From SIG480 sp045586595 (lineage in GTDB: Bacteria; Bacillota; Clostridia; Oscillospirales; JAAYXM01), in NCBI GenBank assembly GCA_045586595.1, contig JAZNAQ010000008.1, positions 1 to 30,587 on the forward strand: a stretch of 30,587 bases of DNA, given 5' to 3'. This document shows, one piece after another, positions 14,927 through 23,655 of this stretch. The notes beneath the pieces were generated by a model. It ran no database searches. It was not told the origin of the DNA and saw nothing but the letters and a program-made list of their open reading frames with translations. Position numbers and translations under genes: made by a program. Within the stretch, counting starts at the first letter, position 1; every line of letters starts with the position of its first letter.

Positions 14927-16330
14927 ATGGAACTTTACGAGATGACTGCCGCACAATGTATAAGGGCAATAAATAAGCGTGAGGTTTCTTGCCTGGAGAT
15001 TACAGAAGAATATCTAAAACAAATAGAAAACAGAGACAAAGAGATAAGGGCATATATAACCGTCTGCCGCGATGAGGCTATGAAACAGGCAGAAGCAGTT
15101 GACAAAATGCTTTCACGGGGAGAAAAGGTAGCGTTTGCAGGGGTGCCGGTGTCTGTAAAGGATAACATCTGTACAGCTGGGATTCGCACAACCTGCGCGT
15201 CACGCGTGCTTGAAAACTATGTTTCTGTGTACAACGCACATGTTGCGGACAAGCTCACGGCGGCAGGTGCTATAGTTCTCGGCAAAACAAATCTTGATGA
15301 GTTTGCTATGGGCTCTTTTGGCGACAACTCAGCTTTTTTTCAGACTAAAAACCCACTTAACTTTGAATATGTACCCGGCGGTTCCTCGAGCGGCACTGCC
15401 GCATCTGTTGCGGGTGGGCTTGCCGCAGTTGCGGTAGGAAGCGATACCGGTGGCTCGGTGAGAGTTCCTGCATCATTCTGCGGTGCGGTGGGCTTTAAGC
15501 CGACGTACGGCGCAATATCCCGATACGGACTTATCGCATACGCATCTTCGCTTGATACTGTGGGGACGGTTGCTAAGAATATTGAGGATACAATTCTTAT
15601 TTCGTCAGTGCTCTATGGTAGAGATGTGCGCGATATGACATCTTGCGATGTAGAGGTATTGCTTGAGGATGAGGCGGATTTGAAAAAACTCAGATTTGCT
15701 TTTTCTGATTCTGACCTAGTAGGTGTCAAAAAAGAAATACAGGGTGCGGTGCTGCACGTTGCAGAGCTTTTTGAACGCGAGGGGGCAACCCGTGTAGATG
15801 CCGGGCTGTTCGGAAACTCAAAAATGGAGTATGCGTATAAGATACTCGCATGTGCCGAGGCAACATCAAACCTTGCTCGCTATGACGGAATAAAATACGG
15901 TGGTGTACAGGGAAAAGAAACCGAGGGCGTGCGTAACGCCATGTTTGGCGCAGAGGTTAAACGGCGCATAGATTACGGTAATTTTGTGCTTTCTGAGGAT
16001 AAGTTTGATGTATTTTACAAGTCGGCTGTGCAGGAGCGTGCCCGCGTATGTGAGGAGACGGCAAGGTTGTTTGAAAAGGCAGATATTATTCTCTCTCCGC
16101 TCTGCGATTTTGATGTTCCGAAATACTCGGAGTGTGAAGGGTGCAATGCCGACAGGTTTACCGTAGTTGCAAACTTTTCTGGAATCCCCGCAATTTCAAT
16201 CCCGGCAGGGCGTGATAAAAGCAATATGCCAATATCAGTGCAGTTGATGTCGAAAAAATATTCGGATGCGTACCTTCTTAAGGTTGCCCAAAAGCTCGAG
16301 GGGCTTCTCAGAGAGGAGGGGAAGTCATGA
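14927..16330 (+). CDS. gatA: Glutamyl/aspartyl-tRNA amidotransferase subunit A
   Basis: 467 residues, the amidase that frees ammonia from glutamine for transamidation of mischarged Glu-tRNA(Gln) or Asp-tRNA(Asn). The amidase-signature catalytic triad Lys/cis-Ser/Ser is visible as K78 (VSVKDNI), S153 (GGSSSGTAASV) and S177 (GSDTGGSVRVPA), with the same spacing as in characterised GatA. Glutamine-site features such as GAVGFKPTYG and YASSLDTVG follow. Two bases separate it from the gatC stop and it overlaps gatB by four bases (ATGA). Confidence 0.96.
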   Translation: MELYEMTAAQCIRAINKREVSCLEITEEYLKQIENRDKEIRAYITVCRDEAMKQAEAVDKMLSRGEKVAFAGVPVSVKDNICTAGIRTTCASRVLENYVSVYNAHVADKLTAAGAIVLGKTNLDEFAMGSFGDNSAFFQTKNPLNFEYVPGGSSSGTAASVAGGLAAVAVGSDTGGSVRVPASFCGAVGFKPTYGAISRYGLIAYASSLDTVGTVAKNIEDTILISSVLYGRDVRDMTSCDVEVLLEDEADLKKLRFAFSDSDLVGVKKEIQGAVLHVAELFEREGATRVDAGLFGNSKMEYAYKILACAEATSNLARYDGIKYGGVQGKETEGVRNAMFGAEVKRRIDYGNFVLSEDKFDVFYKSAVQERARVCEETARLFEKADIILSPLCDFDVPKYSECEGCNADRFTVVANFSGIPAISIPAGRDKSNMPISVQLMSKKYSDAYLLKVAQKLEGLLREEGKS

Positions 16331-17763
16331 GCTATGAGGCTGTAATAGGGCTTGAAATTCATGCAGAGCTTAAAACCCGAACAAAGCTTTTCTGCAGTTG
16401 TTCAAATGAGTTCGGAGGGGCTCCGAACTCAAGAATCTGCCCGGTGTGTACAGGCCAGCCGGGAACATTACCATCGACTAACCGTGAGGCAATCAGGCTT
16501 GCACTTCGTGCGTGCCTTGCATTCGGCTGTAAAATTAACAGATTGTCGGCTCAGTGCCGTAAGCATTATTTTTACCCTGACCTGCCAAAAGGATATCAGA
16601 TTTCACAACGTGAAACTCCGCTTGGGGTTGATGGGAGTTTTGAATTTCTATCCGGCGGCGAAGCGAAAAGAATAGGAATTCATCAGATACATATTGAAGA
16701 GGATGCGGGTAAGCTCGTCCACCGCAGTGACGCTATGACGGGGATTGACTATAACCGCGCAGGTGTTCCGCTTATAGAGATTGTTACTGAACCTGAGCTT
16801 CACAGTGCAGAAGATGCCACGGCGTTTCTTGAAGCGGTCCGATTGCGGCTTATGCGCGCAGGAGTGTCCGATTGCAGGATGGAGCAGGGGGCTTTGCGCT
16901 GCGATGTCAATGTGTCGCTTCGAAAAAAAGGCGATGATACACTGAATGAGCGTGTCGAGATGAAGAATATAAACACATTCTCAGGTGCGCGACGTGCGAT
17001 AGAATATGAGATAGAACGCCAGAAAAAAATTCTAAATAACGGCGGGGAGATTTGCGCCGAAACGCGTAAGTGGGACGATGAGAAACGCGAGAGCCGCCGC
17101 ATGCGTACAAAAGAAAGCGCAATAGACTATAAATTTATGCCCGATCCGGACATACCGTGTTATGATATAGATGAGTATGTAATAGAGGCAGTAGCGACTG
17201 ATATGCCCGAAGATGATGTATTCAGAACAAATCGATATGAGGTAAGGGGAGTCTCGTTGAATGACTGCGAGAGAATTGTATCGGACATTGATATATCTGA
17301 CTTTTTTGACAAGTGTCTTATTTACGCAGAAAACGCCGAGGAGTGTGCTAAAATGCTCGTCGGAGATGTTGTGGCAATATTGACAAAAGAAAATATCACT
17401 ATTTGTGAGTCAAAGCTTTTGCCGCAGGAGCTTTGTGAGCTTGTGGCTCTTATAATAGACAATAAAATAACAAGACAATCGGCAAAAAAGATACTCTCAG
17501 ACCTCATAACAAAAGGCGGAAGAGCAAGAGATCTTGCAACGAAGTTTGAAAGTATAAGCGATGATGAAATTATTAAAAAAGCAGTGTCAGATACGCTTTC
17601 TGAAAACAAAAAAGCGGTTTGTGATTATAAAAACGGAAAACAAACAGCCGTCACATATCTTATGGGTCAGTGTATGCGCAGGCTTTCCGGCAGAGCAGAT
17701 GCCGAAAAGCTGAAGTGCATTTTAATAAATGAATTAAAAGGAGAAATAGAAGATGAAGTTTAA
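16327..17763 (+). CDS. gatB: Glutamyl/aspartyl-tRNA amidotransferase subunit B
   Basis: 478 residues. GatB is the kinase/transamidase subunit that binds the mischarged tRNA, activates the side-chain carboxylate with ATP and accepts ammonia from GatA. The N-terminus has the zinc-site region (LFCSCSNEFGGAPNSRICPVC, with cysteines near residues 23, 25, 39 and 42) and the signature block RKHYFYPDLPKGYQISQ near 74-90; GIDYNRAGVPLIEIVTEPE follows near 140. The C-terminal helical and YqeY-like tail domain (about 330-478) is complete. It overlaps the YcxB-like gene by 11 bases, so that gene is in the same operon. Confidence 0.96.
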   Translation: MSYEAVIGLEIHAELKTRTKLFCSCSNEFGGAPNSRICPVCTGQPGTLPSTNREAIRLALRACLAFGCKINRLSAQCRKHYFYPDLPKGYQISQRETPLGVDGSFEFLSGGEAKRIGIHQIHIEEDAGKLVHRSDAMTGIDYNRAGVPLIEIVTEPELHSAEDATAFLEAVRLRLMRAGVSDCRMEQGALRCDVNVSLRKKGDDTLNERVEMKNINTFSGARRAIEYEIERQKKILNNGGEICAETRKWDDEKRESRRMRTKESAIDYKFMPDPDIPCYDIDEYVIEAVATDMPEDDVFRTNRYEVRGVSLNDCERIVSDIDISDFFDKCLIYAENAEECAKMLVGDVVAILTKENITICESKLLPQELCELVALIIDNKITRQSAKKILSDLITKGGRARDLATKFESISDDEIIKKAVSDTLSENKKAVCDYKNGKQTAVTYLMGQCMRRLSGRADAEKLKCILINELKGEIEDEV

Positions 17764-18244
17764 GACAGATTTTATCGCTGAGGATTACAGCGGGCTTTGT
17801 TGGTTTCAGGCACGCACAGTTTCGATTATTCTGGCAGTTCTTCTCACTATGGCAATTTCGTTTACAGTCTTCGGGCTTACAAGAAATATTCTTATAAGTG
17901 CAGCACTTCTCATAATATGCTATCCGCTTATGCATAAGTTTCAGAAATGGAACGTAACAAGGCGTGCAGACCGTCGTTTTGCCGCTTTCGGTGCGTCGAG
18001 TCAGCTTGAGCTTGAGCTTAACACAAATGAGATTTACCAGATAGCCGCATCGGGAGAGACACGGCTTCCGTGGCAGGATGTTTATGCCGTGCGAGAGTCT
18101 GACACAAGCTATTATGTGTTTCTTACAAAGGGCAAGGCTTTTTACTTCCCGAAACGAAGCTTTGGATCTGAAGAGCACAGGGCAGAGTTTCTCGAATACA
18201 TAAATAAATATGTTCCCGCAAATAAGATTAAACTTAAAAAGTAA
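17753..18244 (+). CDS. YcxB-like membrane protein
   Basis: 163 residues. Two hydrophobic segments at about residues 22-42 and 44-62 anchor the protein, followed by a soluble C-terminal region (ASSQLELELNTNEIYQIAASGETRLPWQDVYAVRESDTSYYVFL ... AFYFPKRSF) typical of YcxB-like proteins, whose function is unknown. The ribosome binding site AAAGGAG overlaps the end of gatB. Last gene of the gat operon, followed by a strong hairpin. The family assignment rests on the pattern of two helices plus the W-x-D-V / F-L ... FPKR motif. Confidence 0.75.
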   Translation: MKFKTDFIAEDYSGLCWFQARTVSIILAVLLTMAISFTVFGLTRNILISAALLIICYPLMHKFQKWNVTRRADRRFAAFGASSQLELELNTNEIYQIAASGETRLPWQDVYAVRESDTSYYVFLTKGKAFYFPKRSFGSEEHRAEFLEYINKYVPANKIKLKK

Positions 18245-18250
18245 ACAATG

Positions 18251-18299
18251 ACAAGAAGCACCCGCACATTTCGTATGAAAATGTGCGGGTGCTTCTTGT
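18251..18299 (+). terminator. Long hairpin terminator after the gat operon
   Basis: Two arms of 21 bases, 18251-18271 and 18279-18299, are perfectly complementary around a 7-base loop. The GC-rich core (CACCCGCAC) and T-rich outer 3' arm (TTCTTGTTCT) fit a rho-independent terminator, seven bases after the stop. The T run is interrupted. Confidence 0.75.
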
Positions 18300-18302
18300 T
18301 CT

Positions 18303-18327
18303 ATATAACAAACTTTCGCCATATACT
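18303..18327 (+). promoter_or_regulatory. Candidate sigma-E promoter of the spoIIIA operon
   Basis: CATATACT (18320-18327) is the same octamer as the candidate -10 of yunB. ATATAA (18303-18308) could serve as -35, but the spacing is about three bases shorter than ideal. The spoIIIA operon is sigma-E dependent in B. subtilis and C. difficile, which supports the site; the sequence match alone is modest. Confidence 0.4.
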
Positions 18328-18359
18328 TAAACGAAAACCCGAAAGGATTGTAAGAGGCT

Positions 18360-19262
18360 ATGTTGAACACAAAAGACATACTGCAAAAGTACGCTCAGGC
18401 AGCGGCTTTTCTGCCACCTCGTTTTCGAAGTTTGGCACTTTCTGTGTCTGATGAAGACAAGCTCTATGCAGAGGAGTTTCGCCTGCGTGCAGGTCAGGGC
18501 TTTTCTGTTTGTATAGCAGGTGAAGAAAAGCACCTGACACAGCCGGGCTCTGCAAATCAGGAAGACCTGTGTACCACGCTTGAGCTTGCCACAGGGCATT
18601 CAGTACATACTGCACAGGAGAGTATCAGAGAAGGATACGTCACGGTATGCGGCGGACACAGGATAGGTATCTGCGGCACTGTGATAAAAACATCATCGGG
18701 ACTTTTTAATATCCGGGATTTCTCTTCTATAGCGATAAGGATAGCCAAAGGAATAAACACTGCGGCTGAAAATATAGCGCATATAGCCGTAAAGAACAAC
18801 ACCTTTCGCAATACGCTCATAATCTCTCCGCCGGGATACGGCAAGACTACAACTCTGCGCGACCTTGTACGCCGTCTTTCAGACAGAGGTTTTCGCATAT
18901 CTCTTGTGGATGAGAGAGGTGAGCTTGCGGCAAAGTATCGCGGCGTTGCACAATTTGATGTCGGAAGGTGTACCGATGTTATTGATGGGATTGATAAGGC
19001 AAGCGGGGCTATGCTTATGCTGCGTGCAATGACACCGGATATAATCGCGCTCGACGAGATAACAGCAGAGAGGGATGTGGATGCAATTTGCAGTATTCTA
19101 AACTGCGGTGTAGGGATACTCGCAACAGCTCACGGTGAGAGTGCTCGGTCGCTTTTTGCACGCCCTATGTATAAAAGGCTGTATGAGCTTCGGGTGTTTC
19201 AAACAGTGATAACGCTCGGGCGTAGCGGGATGAGCTTTACGCACAGCGTGACGGAATTATAA
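18360..19262 (+). CDS. spoIIIAA: Stage III sporulation protein AA, ATPase
   Basis: 300 residues. SpoIIIAA is the cytosolic (mother-cell) ATPase of the SpoIIIA-SpoIIQ channel connecting mother cell and forespore. The P-loop PPGYGKTT is at residues 157-164, preceded by Ser where Gly is usual; Walker B DIIALDEI lies near 226-233 and a conserved TAHG motif near 258. EEFRLRAGQ and CGGHRIGICG in the N-terminal half are family features. First gene of a complete eight-gene operon. The region before the ATG has a weak ribosome binding site (AAAGGATTG, rather far). Confidence 0.96.
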   Translation: MLNTKDILQKYAQAAAFLPPRFRSLALSVSDEDKLYAEEFRLRAGQGFSVCIAGEEKHLTQPGSANQEDLCTTLELATGHSVHTAQESIREGYVTVCGGHRIGICGTVIKTSSGLFNIRDFSSIAIRIAKGINTAAENIAHIAVKNNTFRNTLIISPPGYGKTTTLRDLVRRLSDRGFRISLVDERGELAAKYRGVAQFDVGRCTDVIDGIDKASGAMLMLRAMTPDIIALDEITAERDVDAICSILNCGVGILATAHGESARSLFARPMYKRLYELRVFQTVITLGRSGMSFTHSVTEL

Positions 19263-19274
19263 CGGAGGAAGTAT

Positions 19275-19790
19275 ATGATAAAAATTATAGGAGCGATATT
19301 ACTCGTAGGCGGTGCGGCGGTTCTTGGCATTTCTGCTTCGGCAGGCGTTACTACGCGAGCGCGAGTCCTTGCAGGTTTTGCAAGAGCATTAAATATAATG
19401 AATTCGGAAATAAGTGAACGCCTTACCCCATTGGATGAATTGATGAAAAAGCTTTCAAAGGTGACAATTACACCACTTGATGTTTTTTTTACTCAGTGTG
19501 CTGACGAGATGGAAAAAAAGGCGGATATACCGTTTGGCCTTATATGGACAAAGCAGCTTTCGCGTGCAGAATATTTAAAACTAAAACCAGAGGAGGCAGA
19601 GACTCTGTATTCATTAGGGAATGTGCTTGGAAGATACGGGGCAGATGAGCAACGTGTGGCGATATTGCATACAGCGAGATGTATAGAGTCCATGAGCGCG
19701 GCGGCAGAACGTGACCGTGTGAGACTCGGCAAGCTCTATGCGAAGCTAGGCGTTATCTGCGGTATAGCTGTGGTAATAGTATTTATCTGA
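19275..19790 (+). CDS. spoIIIAB: Stage III sporulation protein AB
   Basis: 171 residues, membrane component of the SpoIIIA channel. A hydrophobic N-terminal segment (about residues 1-22), a cytosolic-looking helical middle (EISERLTPLDELMKKLSK) and a hydrophobic C-terminal segment (about 153-171) give the family layout. GGAGG precedes the ATG; 12 bases after spoIIIAA. Confidence 0.93.
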   Translation: MIKIIGAILLVGGAAVLGISASAGVTTRARVLAGFARALNIMNSEISERLTPLDELMKKLSKVTITPLDVFFTQCADEMEKKADIPFGLIWTKQLSRAEYLKLKPEEAETLYSLGNVLGRYGADEQRVAILHTARCIESMSAAAERDRVRLGKLYAKLGVICGIAVVIVFI

Positions 19791-19806
19791 ATAAGGAAGA
19801 TGAAAA

Positions 19807-20001
19807 ATGCAGGTCGATTTGATATTTAAAGTTGCGGCAATAGGGATACTTGTTTCGGTGCTCAACCTTCTTCTTGTGCGTTCTGGCAGAGAAGAACAAG
19901 CAATGATGACAACGCTTGCAGGGCTGATAGTTGTGCTTATGATCATAGTGCGTGAGATAAGCAATCTTTTTGACCTTGTAAAATCGACGTTCGGTTTTTA
20001 G
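19807..20001 (+). CDS. spoIIIAC: Stage III sporulation protein AC
   Basis: 64 residues, the usual length. Two transmembrane helices (about residues 5-23 and 33-50) with GREEQAMMTTLAGLIVVLMIIV between and within them, characteristic of this small channel component. Spacing and order within the operon are canonical. Confidence 0.93.
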   Translation: MQVDLIFKVAAIGILVSVLNLLLVRSGREEQAMMTTLAGLIVVLMIIVREISNLFDLVKSTFGF

Positions 20002-20012
20002 GTGTTTAAGAT

Positions 20013-20390
20013 ATGGAAAGTTTGCTTAAGGTATGCGCAATCGCTCTTGTCGGCGCGTGTGCGGTGTCCGGGCTTCGTAAGAGCCTTCCGGAGATGTCTG
20101 TTGCGGCAACGCTTGCAACACTTGTTGCGCTTGTTTTTACCGCCGCAGGAGTAATAGGCACTGTAATTAAGTTTGTATATGAGCTCGCAGGAAGTGCCGG
20201 CATATCGGACGAGCTGATACGGCCGCTTATAAAGACTGTGGGTGTTAGTATAGTAACAAAGCTTGCCTGTGATGTGTGCCGTGAAAGCGGGATAATATCG
20301 GCGGCATCATATATAGAACTTGTCGGCGGTGCCGTAGCTATTTCATTCTCTGTACCGCTTATGATGAGCGTGCTCGGCCAGATGGCATAG
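20013..20390 (+). CDS. spoIIIAD: Stage III sporulation protein AD
   Basis: 125 residues, an integral membrane subunit of the SpoIIIA complex with four hydrophobic segments. The family pattern IKTVGVSIVTKLACDVCRESGIISAASYIELVGG is seen near residues 72-105. The ribosome binding site (TAGGTG) is weaker than in the neighbouring genes; translation may depend partly on coupling. Confidence 0.93.
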   Translation: MESLLKVCAIALVGACAVSGLRKSLPEMSVAATLATLVALVFTAAGVIGTVIKFVYELAGSAGISDELIRPLIKTVGVSIVTKLACDVCRESGIISAASYIELVGGAVAISFSVPLMMSVLGQMA

Positions 20391-20402
20391 CGGAGGAATG
20401 TT

Positions 20403-21506
20403 ATGAAACGTATATTATGTATAGTTGGCGCGGTCGCACTGTTTTCGTGCCCATGCTTTGCGTCAGAGAACGATATTTATGAGAGACAATATGATGCACT
20501 TGGGATAGATGAACTGCGTGATTCCGTACCGGATGCGGCATCGGATATAGAGCTTTCTGAGGATGTATCTTTAAAGGATGGGCTCGGTATGATATGGGAT
20601 AAGCTCAGGCGGGGAGTGGGCGACATATTTTCAGGTGGACTTAGGTGTGTTGTAACCATAGTTGCAGTTTCAATGCTTTGCTCTTCTGTCGGCGCAATGA
20701 GCCTTCCTCAGGACAACCCTGCAGTAAAGACAAGCCTTTCGCTTGTCGGGGCAATAGCGGTTACAGGCGCGTCATCCGGCAGTATAACAAGTGTAATCGG
20801 AATGGGCAGAGAACTCATATCGAGTATAGACTTGTTTTCAAAATCGCTTCTTCCTACACTTGCGGCAGCAGAAGCCGCGGCCGGAGCCCCTAGTGCCGCA
20901 ATAGCTAAAACCGGCGCCGCCGTGTTATTCTCCGATGTTCTTATAACACTGATAAATTATGTTTTCATTCCGCTTGTATATGTAAACATTTTTGCGGCAA
21001 CAGCGAATGCCGCTGCACGAAACGAGTCTCTGAGCAGAATATCAGATCTTTCCGTAAAGATTGTTTCATCTTCGCTTAAGTTTATTCTCGGCGCATTTGT
21101 ATCATACATAACCGTAAGTGGCTTGGTTTCAGGGAGTGTGGATAAGGCAGGGCTTAAAAGCGCGCAGTTTGCAATAGGCGGCACTGTGCCGGTTGTTGGA
21201 GGAATAATATCTGATGCGGCTGAAACCGTGATTGCCGGCGCGTCACTTATAAAAAATGCAATAGGAGTTTTCGGCATGCTCGTAGTGTTGGCTGCATGCG
21301 TCACACCGTTTGCTACTCTTGCTATAAACTACTTTATGTTTAAGTTTGCATCTGTCTGCGCGTCTCCGGTAATAGGGGGTAGTCTTGCCGAACTCACAGA
21401 CCGACTAGGCCATAGCTTTGGCCTTGTTCTTGCTATGTCTGCATCGTGTGTGACAGTAATATTCATTTCTATTGTTGCCGCAATGCGAGGTGTGGGGGTG
21501 CTGTGA
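20403..21506 (+). CDS. spoIIIAE: Stage III sporulation protein AE
   Basis: 367 residues. A cleavable-looking signal peptide covers about residues 1-20 (basic MKR, hydrophobic core, then FASE), followed by an extracytoplasmic stretch and about six transmembrane helices. Conserved motifs such as RNESLSRISDL and GGTVPVVGGIISDAAETVIAG near residue 260 identify the family. A GGAGG ribosome binding site lies seven bases before the ATG. It is one base from the next start. Confidence 0.95.
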   Translation: MKRILCIVGAVALFSCPCFASENDIYERQYDALGIDELRDSVPDAASDIELSEDVSLKDGLGMIWDKLRRGVGDIFSGGLRCVVTIVAVSMLCSSVGAMSLPQDNPAVKTSLSLVGAIAVTGASSGSITSVIGMGRELISSIDLFSKSLLPTLAAAEAAAGAPSAAIAKTGAAVLFSDVLITLINYVFIPLVYVNIFAATANAAARNESLSRISDLSVKIVSSSLKFILGAFVSYITVSGLVSGSVDKAGLKSAQFAIGGTVPVVGGIISDAAETVIAGASLIKNAIGVFGMLVVLAACVTPFATLAINYFMFKFASVCASPVIGGSLAELTDRLGHSFGLVLAMSASCVTVIFISIVAAMRGVGVL

Positions 21507-21507
21507 G

Positions 21508-21975
21508 GTGGAATTTATACGGAGCTGGGTTAGTGCAATAGCCGCGGTGACAATGATGATGGCGGTGGTTTCTGTACTTACACCTAAGAATTCTGCAGGC
21601 AGAGCCGTGATGCTCTGCGGTAGTATTATAATGATGGTTGTGCTTGTTTCGCCAATTAAAAAACTCGATGTATCAGCGCTTTCGGGTTATGGCGCACGCT
21701 TTCAAAAAGAGATAGAGTTCCGCGCAGAACAGGTGAGCAGGCAAAATGAAAAACTGCGAAAGGATATCATAGAAGAAAACACCCGTGCATATATATTGCA
21801 AAGAGCAGAGTCGATGGGGATATCGTGTGATTTAGATATAGAATGTTATGATGATGTGCCATACACTGCAGTAGTTAGTGTAAAAAATAAGGATGTAGTG
21901 CCTGCAGTTTCGATGCTCCTTGAAAGAGATGTCGGAATACCGAGTGCACGACAGACGTTTAAAATTGAGGGATAG
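21508..21975 (+). CDS. spoIIIAF: Stage III sporulation protein AF
   Basis: 155 residues from a GTG start. Two N-terminal transmembrane helices (about residues 6-24 and 33-52) precede a soluble ring-building-type domain. I choose GTG at 21508 because GGGGGTG lies seven bases before it and it begins directly after the spoIIIAE stop; an in-frame ATG at 21472 would add residues that overlap spoIIIAE and match nothing. The sequence FIRSWVSAIAAVTMMM and the VSPIKKLD exit from the second helix fit the family. Confidence 0.9.
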   Translation: MEFIRSWVSAIAAVTMMMAVVSVLTPKNSAGRAVMLCGSIIMMVVLVSPIKKLDVSALSGYGARFQKEIEFRAEQVSRQNEKLRKDIIEENTRAYILQRAESMGISCDLDIECYDDVPYTAVVSVKNKDVVPAVSMLLERDVGIPSARQTFKIEG

Positions 21976-21976
21976 C

Positions 21977-22492
21977 ATGAACGAGAAGAAAAAAGACTTA
22001 CTAAAGCTTGCTGGTAAATATAAGTACATAATTGTTGTTATAGCGGTGGGTCTGCTTTTTTTGTCTTTTCCGTCCGGAGAGGGAAATAGCACAGATGTGG
22101 CAAAGCTTTCATGTACAGACTTTGATGTGCAAGAGTTTGAAAAACGGATAGAAAAGGCTCTTGCATCATGTGACGGAGTGGGCAGAGCTCAGGTCATTCT
22201 GTCGGTAGACTCAGGCCCTGAAAGCGTGTATGCAAGAGAGTCAAGCGAAAGGCTCAGAGAACAGGAGGATATAACTGAGAGCGACAGCGACACTAAGCCG
22301 AGTATAATGTCGGAAGGGTCGGGCAGAGAAGCGCCTGTGATTGTTAAAGAGTTATATCCTGAGTTTCGCGGTGCTATGGTGATTTGTGACGGAGCAGACA
22401 GTGCGACAATACGCACAAAGGTGACAGAATGTGTTGCATCACTTACTGGCCTTACAAGCAACCGCATCAGCATAATAAAAATGAAAAAATAG
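21977..22492 (+). CDS. spoIIIAG: Stage III sporulation protein AG
   Basis: 171 residues. A short basic N-terminus, one transmembrane helix (about residues 16-33), then an extracytoplasmic ring-forming domain related to secretion-system ring proteins; SpoIIIAG forms a large ring in the intermembrane space. The block YPEFRGAMVICDGADSATIRTKVTECVASLTGL near residues 125-160 is characteristic. GAGG lies six bases before the chosen ATG; longer in-frame starts would overlap spoIIIAF. The acidic insert ERLREQEDITESDSDT is where the family's variable loop lies. Confidence 0.94.
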   Translation: MNEKKKDLLKLAGKYKYIIVVIAVGLLFLSFPSGEGNSTDVAKLSCTDFDVQEFEKRIEKALASCDGVGRAQVILSVDSGPESVYARESSERLREQEDITESDSDTKPSIMSEGSGREAPVIVKELYPEFRGAMVICDGADSATIRTKVTECVASLTGLTSNRISIIKMKK

Positions 22493-22501
22493 GAGGATAA
22501 T

Positions 22502-23098
22502 ATGAAAAAAAGAAGTACGGTAACTGCAATTATTATTTTATTTATATGTGTTGCGGTATATCTCAACTGGAACACGGTGAATTTACAGAGCGATGAAGAA
22601 AGATTGCAGGGCAATTTTGGTGAGAGCAGTCTTGTGGTAAACGACGGTGAAGAAATCCCGAAGGATTCGGGAGATGTTACGGATAAAACTCCGGACGAAA
22701 AGGAAAATGGACAGAGCGAAGAAAAAGATATAAAAGGCGATGTGACAGAGTATTTTGACGAGGCGCGCATAGAAAAGCAAAAAGCTCGCGATACCGCAAT
22801 AACAACGTTAAAAGAAGCGGTTAATGAAGAAAACCTGTCGCAGAGCTCGCGCGACAAAGCGGCGGCAAGCATAGAGACAATTTCTACAGGCGCTATCTCC
22901 GAAACGCGCATAGAAACGCTTGTAAAGGCAAAGGGGTATACAGACTGTATTGCTCTCATAAACGATAACGGAGTAAATGTAATTGTAACGGCTCCCGCCG
23001 AAGGCCTTAGCGCAAGCGACACTACAAAAATAAAGGATATAGCCGTAGGCGAGACGAAGTTTTTGCCAAGTCAAATAAAAATTATTGAAATTAAGTAA
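22502..23098 (+). CDS. spoIIIAH: Stage III sporulation protein AH
   Basis: 198 residues. One N-terminal transmembrane helix (about residues 7-24), a charged linker to about residue 80, then the YscJ/FliF-like ring domain (DEARIEKQKARDTAITTLKEAV ... LVKAKGYTDCIALINDNGVNVIV). SpoIIIAH partners the forespore protein SpoIIQ to form the inter-compartment channel. Last gene of the spoIIIA set; the promoter of the following gene starts inside its last codons. Confidence 0.95.
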   Translation: MKKRSTVTAIIILFICVAVYLNWNTVNLQSDEERLQGNFGESSLVVNDGEEIPKDSGDVTDKTPDEKENGQSEEKDIKGDVTEYFDEARIEKQKARDTAITTLKEAVNEENLSQSSRDKAAASIETISTGAISETRIETLVKAKGYTDCIALINDNGVNVIVTAPAEGLSASDTTKIKDIAVGETKFLPSQIKIIEIK

Positions 23099-23113
23099 GT
23101 TTTGCGGTATACT
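23085..23113 (+). promoter_or_regulatory. Housekeeping promoter of the Asp23 gene
   Basis: TTGAAA (23085-23090), 17-nt spacer, TATACT (23108-23113); the -35 lies within the 3' end of spoIIIAH. This would allow vegetative expression of the next gene independent of the sporulation operon. Confidence 0.75.
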
Positions 23114-23152
23114 ATTACCATAAGAGAAATATCATAAGGAGTGATATATGTT

Positions 23153-23554
23153 ATGGCAGAAATTAAAGAGTATATAGCAAAGTCAGATGAAAGCGGCAGT
23201 GTCGTTATATCAGAAGAAGTTATAGCATCAATCGCAGCCATTGCCACATCTGAAATTGACGGTGTTGCAGGGCTTGGTACAACAAATGTTGCAGACCTCA
23301 TCTCTAAGAAGTCTTCTACAAAGGGTGTGAAAATCCTTATAGGCGAGGACACTGCTGAGATTGCCGTTACCATTTCTGTTAAAAAAGGATATATAATCCC
23401 GACGGTTGCAAAAGCTGTTCAGGGAAATATCATTTCGGCTGTTGAGTCGATGACGGGCATTAAGGTCAGCGCCGTAAACGTTAAGGTCGGCGGTGTAGCG
23501 TTTGAGAAAGAAACAAAAAAGAAGAAACCCGCAGAAGAAGCTGCGGTACAATAA
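23153..23554 (+). CDS. Asp23/Gls24 family envelope stress protein
   Basis: 133 residues. Asp23/Gls24 proteins are small alkaline-shock or envelope-associated proteins; the homologue after spoIIIAH is YqhY in B. subtilis, linked to lipid synthesis control. Family features: GSVVISEEVIASIAAIATSEIDGVAGLG at residues 15-40 and IPTVAKAVQGNIISAVESMTGIKVSAVNVKVGGVAF toward the C-terminus, with a basic-acidic tail. I prefer the ATG at 23153 over a GTG at 23141, which lies within the AAGGAG itself. It has its own promoter and terminator; nusB, a frequent neighbour, is not here. Confidence 0.9.
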   Translation: MAEIKEYIAKSDESGSVVISEEVIASIAAIATSEIDGVAGLGTTNVADLISKKSSTKGVKILIGEDTAEIAVTISVKKGYIIPTVAKAVQGNIISAVESMTGIKVSAVNVKVGGVAFEKETKKKKPAEEAAVQ

Positions 23555-23563
23555 ACAAATGTT

Positions 23564-23600
23564 AAACGGTGTCAGAAAATCTGACACCGTTTATATTTTC
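23564..23600 (+). terminator. Terminator after the Asp23 gene
   Basis: AAACGGTGTCAGA and TCTGACACCGTTT form a 13-bp perfect stem with a three-base loop, followed by ATATTTTC, nine bases past the stop codon. Confidence 0.88.
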
Positions 23601-23620
23601 AAAAAGTTAATAAAAACTTC

Positions 23621-23649
23621 TTGAAATTTTTGCCAATAGCAATTATAAT
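23621..23649 (+). promoter_or_regulatory. Promoter of the riboswitch-ATPase transcript
   Basis: TTGAAA (23621-23626), 17-nt spacer, TATAAT (23644-23649). A near-perfect sigma-A promoter placing the start near 23656, just before the predicted riboswitch. Confidence 0.88.
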
Positions 23650-23655
23650 ATAGAA

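Noticed and set aside
17660..18379. 239-aa minus-strand ORF covering the YcxB-like gene and the terminator
   Set aside because: It runs through a perfect hairpin terminator and has a cysteine-rich meaningless composition.
22189..23022. Long minus-strand ORF (277 aa) opposite spoIIIAG-spoIIIAH
   Set aside because: Lies antisense across two well-recognised genes; Ser-rich with no recognisable domain or start signal.
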